22,254 bases of DNA from Basidiobolus meristosporus CBS 931.73 (taxonomy: Eukaryota > Basidiobolomycota > Basidiobolomycetes > Basidiobolales > Basidiobolaceae). The first letter of the stretch is position 1; every line of letters starts with the position of its first letter. Under the pieces are notes generated by a model. That model ran no database searches. It was not told the DNA's origin and worked only from the letters and a program-made list of their open reading frames with translations. This document shows positions 9,157 through 18,659 of the stretch, piece by piece. The stretch lies in the NCBI GenBank assembly GCA_002104905.1, contig MCFE01000980.1, positions 1-22,254 on the forward strand, in the 5' to 3' direction. The position numbers were made by a program, and so were the translations under genes.

Positions 9157-9349
9157 TTGCTTTTGGAGTAATTTTGCTTGCTTTTACTCAAGAGTCACAT
9201 AAGAGCCAAAGACAGATTTAGTAAATGACATGGGCAACGGCCACTTAATGTTTTGAACATTTGGATGCTTAGCACAGCCCTTTGAAGTAGACAATAAAGA
9301 CATTTTCTTGTACAAGTATAAAAGTATAAAAGGTTCAACATGTAAAACA

Positions 9350-9422
9350 TGCCTTCTGCCGGAATCGAACCAGCGACCTTCTGCTTACTAGGCAGACGCT
9401 CTGCCAACTGAGCCAAGGAGGC
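9350..9422 (-). tRNA. tRNA-Thr(AGT)
   Basis: 73 nt, anticodon AGT in loop CTAGTAA, box B GGTTCGATTCC. The acceptor stem GCCTCCT/AGAAGGC has a C5-A68 mismatch; otherwise the cloverleaf is complete. Confidence 0.92.
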
Positions 9423-9616
9423 ATTATACGACAACCCTTTCTTATATATACTATCTAAAATTGCCCTTCAGCAATAATGACTAGGGAATAGAGAGCAGCA
9501 TTGTATCTGGAAAGCAAACTCTTTTATACCAAAGACAGCAGTAGCAAAGGAAGAACAGACACACGCACACATAACAGAAGCAAAAGAGTATTGTGTAGTG
9601 GAGCAATTCGGAAGAA

Positions 9617-9734
9617 AACATCAGCACCTAGTATTCCCACGTGGTCCCCCACCGTAGTACTGACTAGGCCATTACCAGTTTGACTTCGGAGATCGGACGG
9701 GATCCGGTATTTTCTGGTATGTATGGCCGATGCT
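9617..9734 (-). rRNA. rrn5: 5S rRNA
   Basis: 118 nt whose ends pair as helix I (AGCATCGGC with GCTGATGTT). Conserved blocks GATCCCGTCCGATCTCCGAA and GTGGGGGACCACGTGGGAAT appear in order. A TTTT terminator sits at the 3' end (9615-9618). The large-loop sequence and the GTACTACGGTGGGGGACC block look like basidiomycete-type fungal 5S, judged from memory. It is a single dispersed 5S gene inside a tRNA cluster and not in an rDNA repeat. Confidence 0.93.
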
Positions 9735-10417
9735 CGAGAGTAACGTATCTCAATGAGTATTTATCTTTAATTATGTTATGCTTTTGCCACTTCAAACAAG
9801 CATGGGAGGTTGCAAGGCTATGGTGGTTTAAGCCCACCTTTCTCCGGGTGGTCCATACCAGTGCCATTAATATATATCATCTAATGACTGACTGGAATAT
9901 ATATGCATACCAACCGAAATAGATCAAAGTATTGAAGTAATATGCAAGTCCCTTTGGTCGCAGCTGGCTAGGCGGGTGACTACTGACACCACTGAAACAA
10001 GTTCCATTCGGGGGAAGGGAGTTTAGATGTTAGCACTAGTCTAGTAATGGTAAACTTAGGCGGTTATGACGAAATTTTGTAAAAATGCTGTATGCATCAT
10101 TGAACACAACCAAATTAATTTTGTTTAATTTGTTCGCTGGCCCTAACCTCTCCTACGTACATCGAACCTTTTGCTTTATAACCTAAATGGGAACTCTAAA
10201 GCCTTGACCAGCCAAGCTTATCAAGGGTACGTCATTTTTCTGGCAAGCTGGGCCTAGTAAAGTTTACTATTGGTTTTCACCATAAATGTAGTATTATGTA
10301 TGCTCCCTAATGTTGAAGCGGAAGAAGGAACCCGTAAGAGTAATTAAAGTAAAGATATCTCACCAAATGTGCGATATTCTTGAGGTTTGGAAATACAACT
10401 CTAAAAGAGCAAAAATA
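9735..10417. other. Spacer, no gene recognised
   Basis: CpG-containing non-coding sequence between 5S rRNA and tRNA-Arg. A small hairpin (CCACC...GGTGG) lies near 9833-9852. Nothing matched U6, SRP or RNase P core motifs that I could recall. Confidence 0.4.
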
Positions 10418-10490
10418 CGAGCATACCAGGGATCGAACCTGGAATCTCCTGATCCGTAGTCAGGCGCCTTATCCATTTGGCCATACGCCC
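10418..10490 (-). tRNA. tRNA-Arg(ACG), copy 1
   Basis: 73 nt, acceptor GGGCGTA/TATGCTC with G-U pairs, loop CTACGGA (ACG), box B GGTTCGATCCC, TTTTT terminator just downstream (10411-10415). Identical to copy 2 at 20874-20946, though the flanks are unrelated. Confidence 0.95.
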
Positions 10491-10863
10491 ATATTGTCTA
10501 CTGTATTCTCAAAGTAACTCTTAGCTTGAGAGCGAAGCTTTCCGTATATCAGTAGTTCGTATTAGCCATTAACTATGCTCATTCATATAGATAACCGTGT
10601 CTATACATTTTTATCTCGTATAGGTGTTATACTATGTATAAATACAACCGGGTATTTGTTTTCCTAATATGCACAATTAGGGTATTGTGTGATACAAAGA
10701 GACCACCCGGCTAACAACACTTCAGTATACAGGTTGCACGTCACTCTAAGGTTCTTAACGAGGAATTCACCATTCCGGCAAAAATATATAAACAGCTGGA
10801 TCGCATTGCTTCAACGAAACGGGCCATGAAGTTGTACCTTTGGATTAAAAGGTATTATTGAAC
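10491..10863. other. Spacer, no gene recognised
   Basis: Non-coding spacer between tRNA-Arg and tRNA-Glu. No structured RNA or protein motif seen. Confidence 0.4.
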
Positions 10864-10935
10864 TTCCGCATCGGGGAATCGAACCCCGGCCTTCTCGGTG
10901 AGAGCGAGAGATCCTGACCACTGGACCAATGCGGA
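10864..10935 (-). tRNA. tRNA-Glu(CTC), copy 1
   Basis: 72 nt, acceptor TCCGCAT/ATGCGGA, anticodon stem TCTCG/CGAGA with anticodon CTC, T arm CGGGG-TTCGATT-CCCCG. Identical to copy 2 at 21119-21190. Confidence 0.96.
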
Positions 10936-11198
10936 GGAGCACAGTTGAGTCTATGAAATATTCACAGTTCACATATCCTTGTATATCATTGTCTAGCAAA
11001 TCCAAAGGGTTCGTATACCACACCCTAAGCATTTCGATACATACTCTTAATGATATAGTCAGAGCTTTCTATTAACAAATGAAAGTATCTTGACTAATAT
11101 CTATGGGGCCACTTAGCATCACAATCGAGGTTAGATTTTCGTTTCTGTCATGCACCAAGGTTTTTCATACAAAATATTACTTCAAAGCTCAAAAGAAA

Positions 11199-11270
11199 CT
11201 CTCGGACCGGGAATTGAACCCGGGTCTCCTGCGTGACAGGCAGGGATACTTACCACTATACTATCCGAGA
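11199..11270 (-). tRNA. tRNA-Asp(GTC), copy 1
   Basis: 72 nt, acceptor TCTCGGA/TCCGAGA, loop CTGTCAC (GTC), T arm CCGGG-TTCAATT-CCCGG, TTTT terminator downstream. It differs from copy 2 (20534-20605) at several stem bases, partly compensatory. Confidence 0.96.
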
Positions 11271-11593
11271 ACCCAGGATAGTGCCATCTACCAGGTGCAA
11301 TCCCTTTGATTTGGGCACTACTCATAAAGACAGAAACATCATTTTCATCACACCGGATAGAGATCCCGATTCCCCTGAAGCTCTGAGTGGCTTAATTTCT
11401 TATGCTAGGATAGTCAGTACCATTCTAATATACCGGAGCATCTGATAGCGGTGTAATATAGAGATGATACAGAGGCATTGGAGTGTACAGTAGGTATGTG
11501 AAATGCTTGATAATATCAGCAAAGCGTGAAAAGATAAACGCAAGTCTAAAGTGGATAGCCATGATGTAACACTACGCTAAGGCTAAAAGAGAA
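11271..11593. other. Spacer, no gene recognised
   Basis: Non-coding spacer between tRNA-Asp and tRNA-Ile; open frames crossing it run through tRNA genes and are chance. Confidence 0.4.
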
Positions 11594-11667
11594 TGCTCAC
11601 AGCAGGGGTCAAACCTGCGGCCTTGGCGTTATTAGCACCACGCTCTAACCAACTGAGCTATGCGAGC
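11594..11667 (-). tRNA. tRNA-Ile(AAT), copy 1, with altered T loop
   Basis: 74 nt, acceptor GCTCGCA/TGTGAGC, loop CTAATAA (AAT). The T loop reads TTTGACC where copy 2 (20014-20087) has TTCGACC, so the invariant C56 of box B is T here. This is a CpG-type transition that should weaken both TFIIIC binding and the D-loop/T-loop contact. It may be an incipient pseudogene. Confidence 0.85.
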
Positions 11668-11907
11668 TTAGCTTGTAGCTCTGATATAGCCATGTATGTA
11701 ATCAGAGCTGAGCTAGCAATATAAATTAGTTATCAATAACTTTGCTTAAAATAAACCCGCACATGGATAGTGTAGACATACACGTTATCAAATAGGACAA
11801 AGGAACACACAGCAAAGAGATATGTATCAATAAACAATACCTTGCTCTGCGACTGAGGTTGAGTTAACCATCATTACAACATGTGCTAAAAAGTGGCAAA
11901 AATTAAG

Positions 11908-11979
11908 TGAGGAGTGCGTGATTTGAACACGCAACCTTTCGCTCTGGAGGCGAACGCGCTACCGTTGCGCCAACCCCCC
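11908..11979 (-). tRNA. tRNA-Trp(CCA)
   Basis: 72 nt without intron. Acceptor GGGGGGT/ACTCCTC with G-U pairs, loop CTCCAGA (CCA), T arm GCGTG-TTCAAAT-CACGC, TTTTT downstream. Confidence 0.95.
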
Positions 11980-12287
11980 ACACTTATAATATATGGTATG
12001 ATCGTTGGACATTTGATTTTCTAAAATCATAATGTAACTATCATACGCTATTCATTTCTTGGACAACAGGTAGATATACTATCCAATCCCATAGCAGACC
12101 CCAATAGACTTTTTTCCATACCTAAAATAAACATTTGTAATTATGCTGGAAACCGTGGTTGCGATGTACTTAAATTTGGCATATTCCTTGGCCAGTGCAC
12201 TTGACACGCGGTACACAAAACTTGCTATACATTGACCTTATGTATAAACACAGTCAAGTACATTACTATCCTTTCCAATAAACATAT
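11980..12287. other. Spacer, no gene recognised
   Basis: Non-coding, AT-rich spacer between divergent tRNA-Trp and tRNA-Val. Confidence 0.4.
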
Positions 12288-12361
12288 GTCTTCGTGGTGT
12301 AGTTGGTTATCACGTCTGTCTAACACACAGACGGTCCTCGGTTCGAATCCGAGCGAAGACA
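12288..12361 (+). tRNA. tRNA-Val(AAC)
   Basis: 74 nt, acceptor GTCTTCG/CGAAGAC, loop CTAACAC (AAC), box B GGTTCGAATCC, TTTT shortly downstream. Confidence 0.96.
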
Positions 12362-12625
12362 TTACTTTTCCTGACCCTCTAAATTATTTGGATCAAGTAT
12401 GCCTAGCGTAGATACTAAATCGGGCTTTGTGCGTATTACAACCAAAGGTAGTCAGTTGCCCCAAGTAACTAAATAGAGGGCTCTGTTGTGATGGAAAAAT
12501 TGCATTTTTACATTACTTGTCAATCAAGAATTACCAAGGGGAATCCACAACATTAATTGCTGCTGCAGCCCAGAGTACCCCATTCTTACTAACAATCCAT
12601 TTTGACAGGAAAACAAACAAAAGAA

Positions 12626-12697
12626 GGGCTCAACTGGGAATTGAACCCAGGACCTCTCCCACCCTAAGGGAGAATTATACCACTAAACCATTGAGCC
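12626..12697 (-). tRNA. tRNA-Pro(AGG)
   Basis: 72 nt without intron. Acceptor GGCTCAA/TTGAGCC, loop TTAGGGT (AGG), T arm CTGGG-TTCAATT-CCCAG, TTTT downstream. Confidence 0.95.
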
Positions 12698-13101
12698 AGT
12701 ACCAGTGCAAACAACCGTCTTAGAAAATACGGAAATCTGATCTGTTAGGCTTGATTACTTTTCACATTTAGTGTACTTCTAGATTGCGCTATATATGGGA
12801 AAACGGCAGAAGCTCTTAATAGCGTAGCCACAGAGAGATTTCTATTAACCAGATTGTATTAACAAACCGAAAGAAACAAAAGCATCTGTAGTGTGGATAA
12901 CAAAAATGCTCCAAAATAGCCATCAGTCATACATCAATGAATGTCCCCTTGATCGCACAAAGTTGATAATAAGAGACATACACATTACCATTGTTAACAG
13001 GGTCCTCAATTCAATGCTAGCCAGTATTTTCTTTGCCATGCGAGTACATCTATTGAAGAATTAAAAAAGATAAGTGGTTTTCCACCGAGGTGTATATATA
13101 T
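12698..13101. other. Spacer; right part is shared with the left duplicate
   Basis: Non-coding. From 13053 on it is homologous to 5667 onward. No gene recognised. Confidence 0.45.
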
Positions 13102-13174
13102 GGGGGTCTAGCTCAGATGGTAGAGCGCTCGCTTAGCATGCGAGAGGCACTGGGATCGATACCCAGGTCCTCCA
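13102..13174 (+). tRNA. tRNA-Ala(AGC)
   Basis: 73 nt, anticodon AGC (loop TTAGCAT), anticodon stem CTCGC/GCGAG, T arm CTGGG-ATCGATA-CCCAG, TTTT immediately downstream. Intact counterpart of the pseudogene at 5955-6027. Confidence 0.95.
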
Positions 13175-13294
13175 TTTTGGATTATTCTAAATGAATTTCA
13201 TCAATCTTTTGAATGCTATATTTATGTGAGTAGATGTAATTGGTGGCTAGGCGAAATTGTATTTTAATGAACGCTTCAATTAGCAAAAAAGATG

Positions 13295-13366
13295 AGGACG
13301 CAGGCGGATTTGAACCACCGACCTATTGATCTGCAGTCAATTGCTCTACCACTGAGCTATACGTCC
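13295..13366 (-). tRNA. tRNA-Cys(GCA)
   Basis: 72 nt, acceptor GGACGTA/TGCGTCC, loop CTGCAGA (GCA), T arm GGTGG-TTCAAAT-CCGCC, TTTTTT terminator (13285-13290). Confidence 0.96.
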
Positions 13367-13508
13367 AATAATTACTCTATTGGGATTCATTGTTTCATTC
13401 TTCCATATCACTATCCGGCTTAAATATCATACACAGACAACCGTTCAAAACACAAAAATTATTGCTCAATTCCAGGAAAGTGAAAAACAAAGAATAAAAA
13501 ATATACAT

Positions 13509-13581
13509 CACCCAACGTGGGGGTCGAACCCACAACCTTGAGATTAAGAGTCTCACGCTCTACCGATTGAGCTAGCCGGGC
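13509..13581 (-). tRNA. tRNA-Lys(CTT), target of the adjacent retrotransposon
   Basis: 73 nt, acceptor GCCCGGC/GTTGGGT, loop CTCTTAA (CTT), T arm GTGGG-TTCGACC-CCCAC, T-run terminator downstream. The 3' LTR of the intact element begins 10 nt upstream of the mature 5' end, about where Pol III would start transcription. Confidence 0.96.
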
Positions 13582-13591
13582 CTTATTGAGT

Positions 13592-13901
13592 TGTTATGAA
13601 TCGAGGGCAAGCGGAGGAGGACCGGAGGATGTCCAATACGAATCAGAGAGGTTATCTGAATAGTTGATGAACCGGTAAAAGGTTGATGCTTTATTGATAG
13701 TGTTCAAAGGAGTTTATATAGAGATAGCCTCGGAGGGAGAGCTTCCGATAACGTAGGGCAAGCTTCCAAAAGGAGGGTTCAAGATGTATTAAATAACGTG
13801 TGTATCACTGAGTGCGATTGATCGTCTGTGTGGAATTCCAGGTGTTCGATCAGTAGTGTTCAAGTGATCGGTAGTGACTAGTTAGGATTTAAATCATAAC
13901 A
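13592..13901 (-). repeat. 3' LTR of intact element
   Basis: 310 bp, identical to 18660-18969. On the minus strand it holds TATATAAA (13713-13720) and AATAAA (13690-13695), which places the U3/R boundary near 13690. It contains 13 CpGs, in contrast with the coding region. Confidence 0.97.
13690..13695 (-). promoter_or_regulatory. Polyadenylation signal AATAAA in the 3' LTR
   Basis: AATAAA on the element's coding strand, about 18 nt past the TATA box. In the 3' LTR it is placed to direct 3' end formation of the genomic transcript. The copy in the 5' LTR is at 18758-18763. Confidence 0.55.
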
Positions 13902-13914
13902 TACTCCCACACTT
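13902..13914 (-). other. Polypurine-tract-like stretch
   Basis: AAGTGTGGGAGTA directly abuts the 3' LTR on the coding strand and overlaps the gag-pol stop codon. It is short and not a pure purine run. Assigned by position as the plus-strand primer site. Confidence 0.5.
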
Positions 13915-16900
13915 AAAGAGGTTCTTCTCCTGAAGAGTCCTGTCTATCGGACTTGTAATACCAGTATTTGGTTGGTGGTGTCATTGGGTTTTTTAGCTGT
14001 GCTTCCTTTAGTCGGTCTCTATGCACTAGGTCCTCCTTTACTTTACCTGACATGTCTGCGAGTTGAAATGTATTGAAGGGCATTTCTCTTGTGATAATAA
14101 AGGGTCCAACCCAATGTGGTTCTAGTTTTAGCCTACTTTCATTTCGGACTAATACAAGTTTTCCCAAAGTTAAGGGTTTTGTTACCACTGTTTTGTTGTA
14201 CTGTTCTTTCATCTTCTCTGCTTGTCGTTTTAAATTCTTGATGGCATCATGTCTTGCATGTCCTAATTCTTCCAGTTCCCTTGTTCTGAATTCTGCCAAG
14301 TCTTTTTGGTTCTTTAAGTCCCAGATGTATGGTGGTAAGGTATCACCTGGGATTCTTGGATGTGTACCATACACTAGGTAGAAGGGGGACTTTTGTGTTG
14401 CTGAATGGACTCTAATACGACAGGCAAAGAGTGCTTGATGTACAAATTCATCCCACTTATGTTTGGCTCCTTTGACATAAGTAGTCAGCATCTTCCCAAA
14501 GAGTCCATTGAACCTCTCTGTGACCCCATTTGTTCTAGGGTGGTATGCTGATGTCTTCAAATGTCTAACCCCCATTATCTGAAGGTATTCTTTCAAGGTT
14601 TGTTCCAAAAAGTTTGCTCCTCTGTCAGACAGAATTTCACCTGGGCATCCAAACTGCATAAAGATTTCCAGGTAAAGGAATTTTGCAACATTTTTTGCAG
14701 TAGCTGCTGGCATGGCTTTTGCTATACACCACTTAGTGGTATGGTCAATTGCAGTTATGATCCACTTGTTCCCTCTTGAAGTTTCAGGCAATATTCCAAT
14801 GAAGTCAATTCCCCATCTGTAGAATGCTGGAACTGGAGTCAGTGGTTCTAATGGGGCATGTTCCTTGTTGTATGGTCTAGCCAGCTGGCACTCAGGGCAG
14901 GTCTTGAGGGTCTCAGCTATAAATTGTTTGAGTTTAGGCCACCAGGCTCTCCTTTTAGTTATTTCATAAGTTCCTTGGATGCCCAGATGTCCAAAGGCTT
15001 TATGATTCTTGATTATCATGTCACCTCTGTATACAAATGGAATATATGGTACAGGCCCTATTTCTTCCATGTGTCTGTAAAGTACCTCGTCTTCACCATA
15101 TGAGAAATTCTCTGCTTCTTTCTTAATCTTGACCCTTACTTCCTGTGATAAATCTTCTGGCATTGTCTGACTTGCCAAGTACTCTGGCATGTATTCTGGC
15201 CAGTCCAACTCATGATCTACCATTGATATATGTTGCCTTGAGAGTGCATCAGCAACTGTATTCTTTGGCCCAGGGAGGTAGTGGATTTTAAAATCAAATT
15301 GTTGTAGTTCTTCAATCCATCTAGTTATTCTTCTGGATAATAGCTTCTGGGTGTGAATGTATCTTAGGGATGCATGATCTGTATATACCACAAAGTGTTT
15401 GCCCTCCAAGTAGCATCTCCACACTCTCAGACAATGTAGTATGGCATAGAGTTCTTTTTCATGGACTGGGTAGTTTTGTTCAGTTACTGATAGCTTTTTG
15501 GACTCATAAGCAACCGGGTGTTCTTTTTGAGTCAGTACCCCTCCAACAGCTAGATCTGAAGCATCAGTGTATACACAGAAAGGTTCTGAGAAATCAGGCA
15601 ACTGAAGCACAGGGGTTTGGCATAGCTTTTCTTTCAGAGTTAGGAAAGCTGTCTCACAGTTTGGGGTCCATATATAGTCTTTCTCTTTTTTGGTCAAGTC
15701 TGTAAGGGGGGCTGCAATAGTTGCAAAGTCCCTGATGAATCTTCTGTAATATGATGCAAGTCCCAGGAAGGATCTCATTTCAGTGAGTGACTTTGGGGCT
15801 TCCCATTTCTGGATAGCATCTATCTTGGCTGGATCCATGTGTAGTCCTTTATCTGAGATTATGTGACCAAGGTATTCAACTGATCTGGTGAGGAATTCAC
15901 ACTTAGGAAGTTGTGCATATAGCTTGTGCTTTTTTAGTATAGCCAGTACTGTCTTCAAGTGCTTCATGTGGTCATCCATGCTGGTACTATAGATCAGAAT
16001 GTCATCTAAGTAGACCAGGACAAATTTCTCTAAATATGGTTCCAGGATGCTATTCATGAGTGTCTGAAATGTTGCTGGGGCATTAGTCAGGCCAAAGCTC
16101 ATCACAACAAACTCATAATGACCATATCTTGTGTTGAATGCTGTCTTAGAGGTGTCTTCAGGCTTAATTCTGATTTGGTGATATCCAGATGCCAGGTCTA
16201 TTTTAGAGAATATCTTTGCCTTCCCCAGTTGGTCAAAGAGGGCATCAATTCTTGGTAATGGGTAGGAATTTCTGACAGTGATTGCATTTAGGGCCCTGTA
16301 GTCCACACAGAACCGTAGCTTCCCATCCTTCTTTGGAGCAAAGAGTACTGGAGCTCCCCATGGTGATTTACTGGGTTTTATCCAGCCTTTAGCCAGGTAG
16401 TCCTTCAATGTTTCCTTCAAAGTCTCCATTTCCTTTGGGGAGAACTTATATGGGGCTCTGTTTCTTGGTTTATCATCTGTTACTTCTATGGCATGGTCAA
16501 TCTCTCTGCTTGGGGGTAGTGCAGGGATTTCCTTGGGAAAAACCTCTTGAAACTCTGCTAACAAGGTCTTGAGCCTGTCATTTGTCACTTCTGTGGTCTC
16601 TTGGATTTTGGCAAAGGCTATCATGTGCAACAGTTTGGGATTCTGTCTGATAGAGTGGGCAAACTGTTTCTTTGATATGGTGTGTTCTGGTGCATTGCCT
16701 TTGTCCAGGGTTGGTTTGGGTGACAGATGATATTTTGCATCATCCTTGTTGATTACAACTTCCTGAGTCTGCCAGTTTATGTCAGGATTGTGCTTTCTTA
16801 GCCAAGTTTGTCCCACATTGATTTCAAAGTTGGCTTGGGGTATGATAATTGGGGAAATGGTGTCTTGGAAGTCCCTGATTTGTAAAGTCAAGGGTTCAGT

Positions 16901-18262
16901 CCTGCTGTTCACTATAATTGATTCCTTGGTGGCACAGAGGATGTGAATTGGGGGGCAAGGGATTGTTTGTAGCTTCATCTGATCAGCTACATCTTTTGAA
17001 ATGTAGACATCAGTTGCTCCACTGTCAATGAGTACAGAGACACATTGGTTGTTGTTGAGAATCCCTGGGAGTTTCAGCATCTTTGGGGTAGTATATAAGC
17101 TCTGAGTCCTCTGATACTCCTTAACAAGGCTGATTGTGTGCTCCTCCTCCTTAGTGGAGAGTTGGAATACTCTTTGTAATGGCCTCTTTGGGCATTCATT
17201 GACTTTATGACCCTGTTCCTTGCAGTAAAAGCATAGTCCAAGCTTGAAGCATTCCTCTTTAGAAGGTCTTGGTGTGCTCTGCATAACATCTAGGTCCATA
17301 GGCTCCAGTGTGTGGGGGTAGTGTGCACCTTGTTCAGTGATTGGTTGACTACCAATAGGTATGTGGTTATTGGCTTTGAGGCCTGTAGTAGTTCTTGAGT
17401 GACCAATTCTGTGGTTGACAGCCCTTCTGAAGTGTATGGCATCATATCTTTCTGCCAGTTCCATAGCCTCTACTAGGGTTTTGGGGTCTTTGTATTCAAT
17501 TTCCCATCTAGTGTTGGATTTCAGGCCTCTTAGGTATTGCTCAAGTAGTTCAGTATCAGGCATGTTTTGAATTTCCATACTAAGCAAGTTAAACTGCTCA
17601 TTGTACTCTTGAACAGACTTGGCTTGAAAGAGTTTGGACAGTTTTTCTCTTGCCATTCTATCAGCATTGATAGGTGTAAACCTCTTTCTCAATGCTTTAA
17701 CAAAGTCAGCCCAGGAGGCTATGGGTGGAAAGATGCCCCTATTCATTCCTTGAATGTGAAGTTTCCACCACATGGTTGCTTCCTTTCTGAAAAGTGAACA
17801 GGCATAATGTACTTTGACTTCTTCAGAGTCATCTGAGAAGTATAGGTACTGCTCTACTTCAAATATCCAAGTCTCTAGAGTGGCAGTGTGTCTTTTGCCT
17901 TCAAAGATGTTGGGTTTCTGAAGTTTCAGATTTGTTGCTCTATATTGTTTTGTGAAGTCCAGAGAGCCTTGCCCATCTTCTCCAAGATTCAAGGAATTGG
18001 GAGGCACCGCAGGTCTTACAGATGAGGCTTCACCCTCTCTCTGTATACCTTGACCAGTAAACCATGATCTCTGGGTGTTCACAAAATGTAAAGAGTCCAA
18101 GTCTGTCTGCCTACCCATTCTTGGGTCCAGACTAGGGAGGGCCGCAGGCTCAGTTGTGTGGGACTGTCCTTGACCGGCTAACTCAGCAACTTGTTGTTCA
18201 AGACTCTCAATATAGGCCAACATTTCTTCTGAAGAGCTAAATTTTGGCTTTTCTTCACTCAT
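13913..18262 (-). CDS. gag-pol: Gag-Pol polyprotein of Ty3/gypsy element (1449 aa, single frame)
   Basis: It encodes capsid, protease, reverse transcriptase/RNase H and integrase for retrotransposition. Domains in order: N-terminal coiled-coil-like stretch (about 10-30); retrotransposon gag domain (about 115-280); CCHC knuckle C344-C347-H352-C357; protease DSGAT (D413); RT with D689 and YLDD at 751-754; RNase H with D900, an E at 935/937 and D962; integrase zinc site H1087-H1092-C1122-C1125; integrase core D1153, D1213, E1249 (35 residues between the last two); GPF motif at 1386-1388. No chromodomain follows; the tail is about 60 residues. Gag and Pol share one frame without a shift or stop. 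The ATG at 18260-18262 is the first ATG after the inferred transcript start. The coding region is almost free of CpG (one in 14521-15180). Confidence 0.97.
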   Translation of the reverse strand: MSEEKPKFSSSEEMLAYIESLEQQVAELAGQGQSHTTEPAALPSLDPRMGRQTDLDSLHFVNTQRSWFTGQGIQREGEASSVRPAVPPNSLNLGEDGQGSLDFTKQYRATNLKLQKPNIFEGKRHTATLETWIFEVEQYLYFSDDSEEVKVHYACSLFRKEATMWWKLHIQGMNRGIFPPIASWADFVKALRKRFTPINADRMAREKLSKLFQAKSVQEYNEQFNLLSMEIQNMPDTELLEQYLRGLKSNTRWEIEYKDPKTLVEAMELAERYDAIHFRRAVNHRIGHSRTTTGLKANNHIPIGSQPITEQGAHYPHTLEPMDLDVMQSTPRPSKEECFKLGLCFYCKEQGHKVNECPKRPLQRVFQLSTKEEEHTISLVKEYQRTQSLYTTPKMLKLPGILNNNQCVSVLIDSGATDVYISKDVADQMKLQTIPCPPIHILCATKESIIVNSRTEPLTLQIRDFQDTISPIIIPQANFEINVGQTWLRKHNPDINWQTQEVVINKDDAKYHLSPKPTLDKGNAPEHTISKKQFAHSIRQNPKLLHMIAFAKIQETTEVTNDRLKTLLAEFQEVFPKEIPALPPSREIDHAIEVTDDKPRNRAPYKFSPKEMETLKETLKDYLAKGWIKPSKSPWGAPVLFAPKKDGKLRFCVDYRALNAITVRNSYPLPRIDALFDQLGKAKIFSKIDLASGYHQIRIKPEDTSKTAFNTRYGHYEFVVMSFGLTNAPATFQTLMNSILEPYLEKFVLVYLDDILIYSTSMDDHMKHLKTVLAILKKHKLYAQLPKCEFLTRSVEYLGHIISDKGLHMDPAKIDAIQKWEAPKSLTEMRSFLGLASYYRRFIRDFATIAAPLTDLTKKEKDYIWTPNCETAFLTLKEKLCQTPVLQLPDFSEPFCVYTDASDLAVGGVLTQKEHPVAYESKKLSVTEQNYPVHEKELYAILHCLRVWRCYLEGKHFVVYTDHASLRYIHTQKLLSRRITRWIEELQQFDFKIHYLPGPKNTVADALSRQHISMVDHELDWPEYMPEYLASQTMPEDLSQEVRVKIKKEAENFSYGEDEVLYRHMEEIGPVPYIPFVYRGDMIIKNHKAFGHLGIQGTYEITKRRAWWPKLKQFIAETLKTCPECQLARPYNKEHAPLEPLTPVPAFYRWGIDFIGILPETSRGNKWIITAIDHTTKWCIAKAMPAATAKNVAKFLYLEIFMQFGCPGEILSDRGANFLEQTLKEYLQIMGVRHLKTSAYHPRTNGVTERFNGLFGKMLTTYVKGAKHKWDEFVHQALFACRIRVHSATQKSPFYLVYGTHPRIPGDTLPPYIWDLKNQKDLAEFRTRELEELGHARHDAIKNLKRQAEKMKEQYNKTVVTKPLTLGKLVLVRNESRLKLEPHWVGPFIITREMPFNTFQLADMSGKVKEDLVHRDRLKEAQLKNPMTPPTKYWYYKSDRQDSSGEEPL

Positions 18263-18647
18263 TTTGTTTTTGGGTATTGTTTGATTTGCGGTAGGCGGGT
18301 GTGTTTACCAAGGGGGCTGGTTCTCTGGCAGAATTGACTGGGTACTGTTTTTTTTCTTTTTTTGAGTGAAACGGAGGGTTTCTCTGGGAGGTTGGGAGGG
18401 TCTCGGGCAGGTACGGAGGGTATCTCTGGACAATTGGAAGAATATCTGGGAGATCGGAAGAGTTTCTGGGAGATCGGAAGAGTTTCTGGGAGATCGGAAG
18501 AGTTTCTGAGAGATTGGAAAAGTTTCTGGGAGATCGGAAGAGTTTCTGAGAGATTGGAAAAGTTTCTGGGAGATCGGAAGAGTTTCTGAGAGATTGGAAA
18601 AGTTTCTGGGAGGTACGGAGGTTTTTGTTTTTTGGAGATCGGAGGTT
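18263..18647 (-). other. Untranslated leader without any AUG
   Basis: I find no ATG on the coding strand from the inferred transcript start (about 18755, in the LTR) to the gag ATG. Long open frames in this leader exist only if TTG is taken as start. The layout suits simple scanning to gag. Confidence 0.7.
18377..18620 (-). repeat. 20-bp tandem array in the element's leader
   Basis: Ten clear 20-bp units run from 18421 to 18620, with two more degenerate ones back to about 18377. Type A (plus strand AGTTTCTGGGAGATCGGAAG) and type B (AGTTTCTGAGAGATTGGAAA) alternate in a 40-bp rhythm from 18481 to 18600. B differs from A only by C-to-T or G-to-A type changes, including loss of the CpG. It lies between PBS and gag, where packaging or dimerisation signals usually sit; function unknown. 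Confidence 0.93.
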
Positions 18648-18658
18648 CGCTGCTACCA
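18648..18658 (-). other. Primer-binding site, initiator tRNA-Met-like
   Basis: One base after the 5' LTR the coding strand reads TGGTAGCAGCG, which would pair with a tRNA ending CGCTGCTACCA. Initiator tRNA-Met of many eukaryotes ends in a similar ...CTACCA or ...GCTACCA. No tRNA in this window has that 3' end, so the assignment is an inference. Confidence 0.6.
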
Positions 18659-18659
18659 A

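Noticed and set aside
13848-13858. GATCAGTAGTG resembling the SRP RNA core
   Set aside because: It lies within the LTR and is present in both LTR copies, with no surrounding SRP structure.
14073-15705. Several open frames on the plus strand opposite gag-pol
   Set aside because: They are antisense shadows of a conserved coding region; the minus frame carries all recognised domains.
18421-18620. CRISPR-like regular repeats
   Set aside because: The units are directly adjacent with no spacers, in a retrotransposon leader of a eukaryote. It is a tandem repeat.
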